In this document: piece after piece, positions 55,980 to 64,000 of the stretch | Layout of the letters: each line of letters opens with the position of its first letter | Position numbering within the stretch: position 1 is the first letter of the stretch | Assembly: GCA_037447605.1 (NCBI GenBank) | Contig: CM074814.1 | Span: 2,312,920 to 2,376,919, forward strand | Direction: 5' to 3' | From: Zygnema circumcarinatum | Lineage: Eukaryota > Streptophyta > Zygnematophyceae > Zygnematales > Zygnemataceae | Length of the DNA: 64,000 nt | Program-made: the position numbers and the translations under genes | The notes under the pieces: generated by a model | The model's database searches: none | The model's input: only the letters and a program-made list of their open reading frames with translations | What the model was told of the DNA's origin: nothing

Positions 55980-58399
55980 TTAAGCGCGCACCCCTGACTT
56001 CTTATCCGCCGTCAAGTCGTTGAAGGTTTCTATGAACCTATCTCCATATGTCATGATGGTATAGTCCACAATTCCCTGTACGGACCAACACATAGAGAAG
56101 TAACATGCCTCCAATAGCCGTTAGGATCTCACGAGTTATGGCTATGAACAAGGGACCTTCACACCCCCAAAACTTAAAAAATGAGAAATAGCTTTCAATA
56201 AAATTTAGCAAGGAAAGGTTCAGCTTGAACTCCTCACCGCCATTTGTCCGTCAAAGAAAGGCTCATCGCCCTCGCCAATGACCCCCTTGGTAGCATTCCA
56301 CCATTCACTTTCGGGAGCCCACAAATGGAGGTAGTCCCTCAGCATTTTGACCTTTCGGTATTGTTCAAGAAGTGGAGCAAAAAAGCCTATTTCTCTCTCA
56401 TCTGAGCAGATGTAGATTGTGGTTTCGTTGGAGACATTCCGTTGGTTTAAGACTTCCAATAGACTAACGCGTCGTGCACACAGGAACAAATAACATCGAG
56501 ATGGCACAACATAGCGTGAGACAACACACAAACAATGTGAGTACTTGTTGAACAACATATCCTTATCCAGGGTTGTTATTCTTATTGATGAAGCGATCCC
56601 TTTGCAACATAAACATAGGTGTGAGGATGAAAGTTGGAGGAGGGCCTTACTGAGGCGGCCTTGTGTCATTGTCGAGGTGCGGCCATCTCAACTCATCCTT
56701 GATTTTATCCCCTCTCCGAACGTGTATGGCGACAAAGTAGGGTTTCAAATCTTCAACAATGTTCATAGCTATGTTTGTAAGCGATGGTGCAAATTGAAAA
56801 ACTTCGCACGGCCGCTTAATGTTCTACAAAAGAAAAGTTCATAGGCAACAATTAGGATTACACTTTGCCATCATGAAAACTAAACGGTCCACCTTCTTGT
56901 CAACTCTCCTTGTAATCAATGCGCATAAATTAGATCTCCCTCTCTCCCTCTCTTCCTCCTTCCCTCCGTCTCACACTCTCTGAGTAACTCCTCTCTATTC
57001 GTGTATGCATAACTGCCAAGTAAATGCAAGGGCGGTTGACTATCCTCATTAATCAATGACGATGTCAATGGCTATGTTGGTCCTGAGATCAAACCCTGCT
57101 GGAGGCGAGTTTGCTACATTCTTACCGGTTTCAGGGTACAAGTCTCAAACGCATAGTCCCAGTCATTCAGGTACTTGTACCGGATGATTGTAGCATTGCT
57201 TTGCTGAAATTCTTCAAACGAAGGGCCTCCTTTGATTGGAACATTAAAAACAGAGACGTTATTGCCGGAATGAGAAGTTTTCCATTTCCTCCAACCTTCT
57301 AGGAAAATCGGCAAGTCTATGACCGGGAAAATTCTGCATACAGTGCAAAAAAAATTTAGATTCACATCTGGATGTGTTGGATATCTTGGAAAGCATTCGG
57401 CCGCAATCTTAGGGTTCAGGCCTCAGGGTTTGGAAGTTAGGGGTCAGAGCCTTAGGATTTGAATAGAAAGTTTGCGCTTCAAAGTGTTTTAAAATTTTGA
57501 CCGGGCGCGAGGCGATTAGGCCTTCAACGTTGCTGATATCAACAGATTAGGCCTTAATAGTATGAATCCTACACTATATGCATGCATTGCAAGTCCAAAG
57601 TTCGCACGTACTCGCGCATGGTCGTAACGTCGAAGTACAACTCGACCTTCTTGATAAGAGTTTTCCCGTCGTTGTGCTTTCCAGGGACTCCAAATGCCGT
57701 GTCGAGAACAAGGATGCGGCGCAAGAGGAGCGCCTCTCCCGCCATGCAGCGCAGGCTCCACGCGCGGTGGCTCACTCCCACCATGAAGTCGTTGCCATGG
57801 CGCGGATAGTAAAGGTACAGTTGCGAGGGGTCGAAAACGCGCTCGCCGAGGCCGGTCCGCCATGGAAGGGGAGGGAGGGAGGGAGGGGGAGGAGGGAGAC
57901 AAGAGAAGCGGTTGTAGTGAGGGGAAGGGGTAGAGGAATGAGGAGGAAAAGGAGAAGAGGAAGGAGAAGGTGAAGGAGGTGGGGGAAACGGAGAGGGGGA
58001 AGGAGGAGGACGGGATGGAGGAAAAGGAGAAGGCGGGGAAGGATAACTGGATGGGAAAGGGGAAGACGAGAGAGAAGGAAGGGATGGACGTGACCAAGGT
58101 GTAGATGGAGAGGAAGGAGGAGGAGAAGAAGAGAGAGACCAAGGAAACATACGGAAGTTGAAAAAAACCGGAGCAGTAGATAGTGGGGAAAAAAATGAAG
58201 GCTTCAACCAAGCTTGAGGGCTTCCTCTCTGTGACTCCCCCGCCCTTAGGAGCGGCCGCGGGGACTGATATAATCCGAGCGCGATAAAACCCGTGGCGAT
58301 CAGTAGTACGCCAATCGTCCACTGCATGCACCGACGGGATGAGGCTGTTGCAAATAAGACATTCTTCTCCTTCGTCGCCTTGTTCTTGCTTTCTTCCAT
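55980..58399 (-). CDS. O-fucosyltransferase-like type II membrane protein (copy A, intact)
   Basis: Predicted Golgi glycosyltransferase of the plant O-FucT family (PF10250-like); the acceptor is unknown. Exons: 58399-57612, 57333-57126, 56823-56651, 56463-56238, 56075-55980; 1491 nt, 496 residues, all in phase. Short cytosolic tail, signal anchor WTIGVLLIATGFIALGLY (about 29-46), a long Pro/Ser-rich stalk, then the catalytic domain: NDFMVGVSHRAWSLRCMAGE, LPIFLEGWRKWKTSH, the GDP-sugar-binding motif IHVRRGDK, TTIYICSDE, LHLWAPESEWW and the family C-terminus RFIETFNDLTADKKSG. The stalk is encoded by GGAGGA-type purine repeats on the + strand (57860-58140), so its length probably varies. It belongs to a tandem array with the pseudogene at 53689 and the copy at 62992. 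Confidence 0.88.
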
Positions 58400-59009
58400 G
58401 TAGGAAAATGCTGGGACTTTAGAATATTGCGGCAGTTGAAGGGGTCACACGATCGAACCTGTAGAGTGCAGCTAGAAATGAGCGAGAGAACCGAGACGTA
58501 AGGTTCGAATTCAGAATGGGAACGTGCTAATGTATGGAATCTGGTGAGGAAATTAAACGGGCAGCAAATCATGAGTGTTTAAGATGAATGAATCAGTGTA
58601 CCTTCCTTTTCATAGGGTTTTTTACGCCAATCGTCCACTGTATGCACCGCCGGGATTAGGCTGCCATGCAGGCCCTGCGGAGCCTCTAGGAAAGTGAAGC
58701 CGTTGAAGAACACATTGTGAACAATGGGAAATGAAAGAGGGAGAGAGAGAGCCCAAGCCAGGGAGGAGGAGGGCGGCGGCAGAGGGAAGGAGGGAGGGAG
58801 GGATGGAGGGAGGGAGGGAGGGAGGGGCCGCTCGGAAACCACGAGGAGGGCGGGCGGCTCAGAGGCGGGGGGTGGACAAGGGCCCGTACGGACCGCACAG
58901 ACGGTACAAACGTGTACAGTACGAGCCGCGGCTGGCCGTACAGTAAGCACGCCTAAAATATTTTCGCCATGGTTTCGGGCGAATCTTGGAATTTGCAAAT
59001 ATAAGGAAG
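58400..59009. other. Upstream region of copy A with a purine array
   Basis: Holds the copy A promoter, a small exon-1-derived fragment (58625-58663), a GGGAGG purine array at 58738-58826 and GTACGG words at 58880-58940. Bases 59001-59009 (ATAAGGAAG) are the left target-site duplication of the following element. Confidence 0.6.
58625..58663 (-). pseudogene. Orphan fragment of a fucosyltransferase exon 1
   Basis: About 40 bp containing ACGCCAATCGTCCACTGTAT and GCACCGCCGGGATTAGGCTG, nearly identical to copy A exon 1 near 58309-58345 (RRCMQW region). It is the trace of a further partial duplication. Confidence 0.7.
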
Positions 59010-59859
59010 GGGTAGTGATATTTCCACCCCTTTTTTGGATCCAAACACCCCTTCCCGGCCGGGCAGATTTCAAAAGGGATTAAAAACAGAAAATGCTTTT
59101 CTCACACCGTTTTGGAATCGATACCCACCTTCGTCCGTCGGCTGATTTTATTTTTGCTAACCAAGGAAAATGATACCCCGTCACCGCATTTTGAATACTG
59201 TATCCCGCCTCCCTGATTTGTTTTTTTGAGGGAAAGAAATATCTGCCTGCCCGAATCCGCTCGGAGCGGAAGATCCGTCCTCCACGAGATCGTTCGCGGG
59301 TGTCCGTCCTTCACACGTGTGTGTCAATCGCAGCTGTCGATTCCCTCGTAGATCGCACCACTGCAGATCACCGTTCGATCTGCAGCCGGGCTCGATCTCA
59401 GTGAATGGATAGCGCCCACGAGTCCCGTCAAAGCCGGAAAATTTTGATTGTTCCAAGGTCTCAATGTACGAAATTCTGGGTTCCTCACGTTGCGACCGTA
59501 CGACATTTGTACGGACAAACTTTTGAGACGACTTTGGCGGGGTACGTGGGCACTTGCCATTCGCTGTGACCGAGCCCGGCTGCAGATCAAATAGTGATCT
59601 GCCGAGTTGCGATCTGCGAGGGAATCGACGGCTGCGATGACCGCACGCGTGAAAAAAAATTCAGGTAGGCGGGATATTCAAAATGGGTTGACGGGTTATC
59701 ATTTTCCTTGTTTCGCGAAAATAAAATCTGCCGATGGATGGTGGGTATCGATTCCAAAAAGGTGTGAAAAAAGCATTTTCCCTTTTTAATCCTTTTTGAA
59801 ATCTGCCCGGCCGGGAAGGGGTGTTTGGATCCAAAAAAGGGGTGGAAATATCACTACCC
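59010..59859. mobile_element. Non-autonomous Mutator-like foldback transposon with 9-bp target duplication
   Basis: Long inverted arms: left 59010-about 59394 and right 59859-59571, both starting GGGTAGTGATATTTCCACCC and running through GGATCCAAACACCCCTTCCC, ATCGATACCCACC and GATCTGCAGCCGGGCT. The right arm lacks about 75 bp present in the left. The element is flanked by perfect direct repeats ATAAGGAAG at 59001-59009 and 59860-59868. A 9-bp duplication with long inverted arms is the hallmark of the Mutator superfamily. The ~175-bp centre is unique and non-coding; there is no transposase, so it would need one in trans. Confidence 0.9.
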
Positions 59860-59868
59860 ATAAGGAAG

Positions 59869-61126
59869 TCCGTGTTAACAATAAATAGGCGGGCGGTATT
59901 ATGTGGCCGTACTGTTTTTCTCTGTACGGAAGCACATGGCTGCCCGGCGGGCCCTGTCGCGAGCTCCTATTCGTACCGTACATTTAGCTTCACGAGCTCC
60001 TATTGGTGCCGTACACATACCGTACGATTTAGAGGTTTTATCCGGACTGACCGTACAGAGAAATAGCTTGACCCATGTTCGAAGCCCGTTTCGATTAACA
60101 GATTTTGTATTGAAAAATAGGTCATGTTTGTCGTATCCTGTGGTCGGCCGCAGCGGCGATCTCCCGATTTATTGGCGACTTGCCGATAAATTTGCGATAT
60201 TTGTACCATGTCCGTACAATACCCGTACGATAGTCAGTACAATGTACTATTGTGCAACCATCCGCATTGCAAACATGGCACTGAATTTCTAGGGATCCTT
60301 TGTTGTTGTGCATTTCATGCGCATGGTGCATCATCTATGGATGTGAGGATGGTTCTGACCCGAAATGTTGTATCTAAAAGGAGAAATGTCTGACTTCAAG
60401 TACAGTCATGTTACTCAAAAGAATCTCTCCCCACGTGGTGGTAGCGCCGCCTTCCGTTTTGTCGCCACGCGCGCTTCACACGTGCGGTGAGGCGCTCGCA
60501 CGTGCGTGACGCGCATGGCGACTAGGGATGGATTAATTACGACTATATAATATAATTATATTATACAACTGTGACGACTAGATAACGGCTGATATATATT
60601 ACTTTACAACGCCTTTACAACATGTACGGTCGGACGGTCGTATGGTACGACTGTACGGTCGAGCACGAGCAGACAGTGAACCAGACGGACGCATTTCGCA
60701 ACGCCGACGCCAAAACGACCTAATTTTGGTATGGTACGACCGTACGACCGTATGAGTACGGTCCTACGGTCGTTAATTGTTCAAAACGAGTGGGTATAAT
60801 ATATATAATAAAATCTTTTACTTTATAATATATTACTACTTTAAAACCCGTTGTAAAGTATATAATGTATTCGGAATTTATAACGCGGGCCATCCCTACT
60901 CCCCACGTGGTGGTAGCGCCAAACGACAAGGGATTATATGGCTTTGACTTTGAGAGTGGTCCGAAGTGCGGGTTGACTTTTGGCGCCTGCCTTTAAGAAG
61001 CACTTGCCTCTTGTACCGTCGTAGAAAACGGAACTGAGACATGAGGGGTTGGTGCATGGAGACTGTCTATTGGTTGAAGTTTGCATAGAATGGACGGTCA
61101 CACAATGTCGTCCACAAAGGGCATCA
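59869..61126. other. Repeat-rich intergenic region
   Basis: GTACGG-dense stretches at 59910-60065, 60200-60240 and 60615-60775; an AT-rich inverted-repeat element (listed) bracketed by direct repeats. No gene is recognised. Confidence 0.55.
60523..60898. mobile_element. Possible hAT-like MITE, AT-rich
   Basis: Begins TAGGGATGG at 60523 and ends CCATCCCTA at 60898, i.e. 9-bp terminal inverted repeats of hAT type. The inside is AT-rich with GTACGGTCG palindromes. No 8-bp target duplication is seen next to the ends, so this is tentative. Confidence 0.45.
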
Positions 61127-61471
61127 AGGGTTTAGGTGAAGGGTTTAGGGTTAAGGATTAGGGTTTAGGGTTTAGAGGTTGGGGTTTAAGGTGTAGGTTT
61201 GAAGGGTTGGGGTTTCGGGTTTAGGGGTAGGTGTTTAGGGTTTAGGGGTTAAGGTTTAGGGTTTAGGGGTTAAGGTTTAGGGTTTAGAGGGTTGGGGTTT
61301 AGGCTTGAGGGGTTGGAGTGTAGGGATTAAGGTTTAGGGTTTAGGGTTTAGGGTTTAAGGTTTAGGGGTTTAGGTGTTAGGGTTGGGGTTTAGGAGTTGA
61401 GGTTTAGGCTTGGATTGGGGTTTATGGCTAAGAATTTAGGCATTGGGGTTTAGGGTTTAGGGCCTAGGGTT
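61127..61471 (+). repeat. Interstitial telomere-like (TTTAGGG)n block, degenerate
   Basis: About 345 bp of GGTTTAGGGTTTAGGG words with many variants (TTAAGG, GTTGGGG). TTTAGGG is the Arabidopsis-type telomere unit of most streptophytes. The block is internal and diverged, so it is not a chromosome end. Confidence 0.9.
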
Positions 61472-61997
61472 CTTGAACGATGCGAGCAGAGCATCCTCCA
61501 AGGAGGCATGCAATGCAGACTGCATGCACCACTACAGGACCAATCAGATCCAAATGGCGGACAGAACATGCGAAGTAGTTTTGTATTACAAAAAAAAGAG
61601 GCGAACGATGAAGCATGTACTAAAATTTTTGGAGCTTGTTCAAAAGACCCCCCCCCCCTCCCCTCCCACCACGAAACAGAAAACATAAAGTGAAGAAGCA
61701 AGCTGAAGAGCATTTAGTATTTGCATGTTGGCACATTCTGTGAGATCGTCATGTGAGCAGACATACTTCGGGACTTTAAAATTCATTCTACTCCTAAGGA
61801 CTGCTTATGAGGGTAGACCTGTGCTTGAGATTCGTAGCTGATTCCTGTCACTTTTATGTGGAAACAATCTTTAAGTTGTGTGGTTAGACTTGCCGTCATC
61901 AAACTCCTTGTTGTCGCTGCCACCTTTATTCCATTCATTTGGTTCATTTCACTCCCTATTTGATTTAATTTCTTCGCTTCAACCCTCCTGTTTGCAG

Positions 61998-62795
61998 GTG
62001 ATTGTCAGCGCGAAACGCCCTGGTCAGCGTCCTAAGAGCATGAAGTTTAACGACGGGTACATGATTTCTTCAGGGAAAGGGCCCGTGAAAGACTACGTCG
62101 AGAGCACTGTTAGGCACGTTCTTCCTTCGGTAAGGCTTTTCTGACGCAGTTGAACATTTATGAGGCTAAGCATTGCTAAGCGGTAGTTTAGGTCTGGACA
62201 TTCCCTCAATCTATTCCCTCGAGATGCCATTTCTAATGTTTTTTTAAAACTGGCATGAGCGGCAATGTTGCTTGTCGATGACTCTGAATTGACCTAGAAT
62301 ATGGAAGGGCGTAGTTGAGAGAATCTAGGGTTCCTCGAATGGTAGAAATAGCCAGTGGGAATGTGTCTTTAAGAAGCTGGGACAGGAACAAGATTAGCAT
62401 CATAAGTGAAGGCAGTATTCTGCCATGACCACCGATATACTTATTCTCTAGAGTTGATTAATAGCCGTTAGTTGCTTCTGGTGGTTTCCTTTTCCTTCTG
62501 CCAAGTTGTGAAACCCAGTGCTGTCCGTGGAGGGTGACAATTGAATTGCTAAAACAAACAAGAGGAAGAAACCGCCGAGTTCACGTGTTGTAGTTTATAT
62601 GAAATTGATCAAAATTGGTTGTTATCGTTTTGTGCGCAGGGTGTTCTTGAAATCAAGGTGAAGAGCATGCTTCTTCGCGATCCTTCCGTCAAAAAGCGTG
62701 CCACAAAGCCCTTGCCGGAGCAGGTCACCATCCACACGCCCAAGGAGGAGGATGAGACGGCTTTGCAGCCTTATATTGGAAAGGAGTTCGATTAG
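61998..62795 (+). CDS. RPS3: 3' end of cytosolic ribosomal protein uS3 (RPS3); 5' part not found
   Basis: Two exons, 61998-62129 and 62640-62795, join in phase 0 and encode the C-terminal ~95 residues of the 40S protein uS3: [53 protein letters not shown], ending YIGKEFD and stop. A TTTGCAG acceptor precedes the first exon. The N-terminal KH-domain exons of uS3 are not visible upstream, where a telomere-like block, MITEs and the fucosyltransferase array lie instead. It is either a 5'-truncated duplicate (pseudogene) or a real gene with a very long first intron. The frame is intact and introns are kept, so it is not a processed retrocopy. Confidence 0.8.
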
Positions 62796-62991
62796 AGGGC
62801 AACAAGATGGCACAAGTTTTTCACTCTGTAGGATAACCCTTGTGCTGAGCCAGGGCCCCTGTTCACTCGATGCGATGTTGTTCTGTGAACGTAATGCAAT
62901 TCTCGTCATGGGTCCGTTTCCCCTTGAGCAGTTCGGCATCCTGTTTGCATGAGGCAATCATCACAGCCGGCTGTCCAGGAGTGATGGATGA

Positions 62992-63896
62992 CTAGCGGAC
63001 GCCTCCGAGCGGGTCCGCCGTCAAGTTGTTGAAGGTCTCGATGAGGAGGGAGGCGCGGGACATAACGCCGTAGTCCACGAGGCCCTGCACAAGGACAGAC
63101 AGACAGGCAGACAGAGAGACGGGCGGGCGGGCACGTCAGAGGGTTGGGTGTTTGGAGAGGGAGGGAGAGGGAGGAGGAGGGGAGGAGGGGGAGGAGGGGG
63201 AGGAGGGGGAGGAGGGAGAGGGAGAGGGAGAGGGATAGGGAGGAGGGTGAGGAGGGAGAGGGAGACGGAGGAGGTTGAGAAGGGAGATGGAGGGTGAGGA
63301 GGAGGGAGAGGGAGAGGGGGAGGGTGAAGTGGAGGAGGGCGAGGGAGAGAAAGAGGAGGGTTTACTAGCAGAATCTTACACAACCAGGGATCCAAGATTT
63401 TAGTTAAGGGGGGGGCTGAGATCCAAGATTCTCGTTAGGGTTTTCAAAATCTGAGGGGGAGCTAAGCCTCCAAAAGACAACCATGGATCCGCCACGGTAT
63501 ACAACCCAAATAAAAAAGCATACAACCCGTATGACAGGACCATCTCTGACAGGAGGTTCTGGGCCATCTACGAACCCCCCTGCGGACGATCATTAAAGGA
63601 AGAAACTGAAAGAAAAAGAAAGAAAGAAAGAAAGAAAGTTTTCGATTTAGAAAGAAACTGACACTCTTACCGCCATGAGTCCGTCAAAGTTGGGAGTCTC
63701 TCCTTTTCGAGCACTCCTCTGCGAATCCTTCCACCACTCGCTTTGAGGGGCCCACAAGTGGGTGTAGTTGCTCAACATTTTGATGTGCGGATAGCGACTC
63801 AGAAGGGGAGAAAAGAACCCTTTTCGTCTCTCGTTCGTGCCAATGTAAAGGGTTGTCTCGCGGGAGACGTTCCATTGCTTCAATACTTCCAATAGA
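62992..63896 (-). CDS. O-fucosyltransferase-like protein (copy C), 3' exons; runs off right edge
   Basis: Exon 63896-63671 is the counterpart of copy A exon 4, with exactly the same length (226 nt) and phase: SLLEVLKQWNVSRETTLYIG, then THLWAPQSEWWKD and FDGLMA. The last exon 63084-62992 gives GLVDYGVMSRASLLIETFNN, then LTADPLGG and stop. The splice sites (GTAAGA donor, TTGTGCAG acceptor) are good and no lesions are seen in this part. Upstream exons lie beyond the window. The intron has a large purine array on +, pyrimidine in the transcript (63143-63360). Confidence 0.85.
63143..63360. repeat. Purine array (GGGAGGA)n in copy C intron
   Basis: Irregular GAGGGAGAGGGAGGAGG units, reading as a polypyrimidine stretch upstream of the 3' splice site in the transcript of copy C. 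Confidence 0.9.
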
Positions 63897-64000
63897 CTGA
63901 AATTTATGCGCATGGTAGCAGCAGGGGTATGTATCAATTAGTGAACTTTCGATGGAAAGATTCTCCGATGCACCCTTCATAAATGGAAATTTAAACTTTT

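Noticed and set aside
61127-61471. True chromosome end
   Set aside because: The TTTAGGG-like units are strongly degenerate and genes continue on both sides, so it is an interstitial block.

Overview
This is nuclear DNA from a green, plant-lineage eukaryote. The genes are split by many GT-AG introns. They include a plastid-targeted SecA, a plastid ribosomal protein bL31, a plant-only B-type cyclin-dependent kinase, a membrane-anchored KORRIGAN-type GH9 protein and a degenerate TTTAGGG (plant telomere type) block. The most likely source is a streptophyte alga or an early-diverging land plant; I cannot name the species. Gene models were built by hand from splice sites, reading phase and family resemblance. 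Quoted residue numbers follow those models.

Layout. 0.15-0.74 kb: two 5' exons of plastid bL31 (-). 2.4-9.8 kb: a large multidomain RNA-binding protein (-) with ankyrin repeats, CCCH zinc finger, RRM, LOTUS/OST-HTH and a RING-like C-terminus. 12.6-22.6 kb: chloroplast SecA (+), 20 exons, complete. 24.1-27.4 kb: CDKB (-), 8 exons, complete. 30.3-34.6 kb: GH9/KORRIGAN-like protein (-), 8 exons, with a 630-bp GA microsatellite in its last intron. 37.0-38.3 kb: TSPO/tryptophan-rich sensory protein (+). 42.4-46.7 kb: KIAA0930/DUF2045 homologue (+). 48.5-49.05 kb: MBF1 coactivator (+). 50.5-51.5 kb: single-exon alpha-crystallin-like protein (-). 53.7-64 kb: a tandem array of O-fucosyltransferase-like type II membrane proteins (-): an intact copy, a decayed copy and a copy running off the right edge. 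The 3' end of a ribosomal protein S3 gene, a foldback transposon and a telomere-like block lie inside this array.

The genes are unrelated housekeeping or regulatory genes, not an operon or pathway. SecA and bL31 share a plastid role; GH9 and the O-fucosyltransferases are both membrane or secretory-pathway carbohydrate proteins. Between genes lie purine/pyrimidine microsatellites, GTACGG-rich tracts, ACGTG (G-box) clusters and non-autonomous DNA transposons. The clearest transposon is a Mutator-like foldback element at 59.0-59.9 kb with a perfect 9-bp target duplication.

The items most worth checking are the five-module LOTUS protein, the GH9 protein that has lost its catalytic-base aspartate, the pyrimidine-sense giant microsatellites placed against 3' splice sites, and the O-fucosyltransferase array in which a G-rich array truncates an exon.
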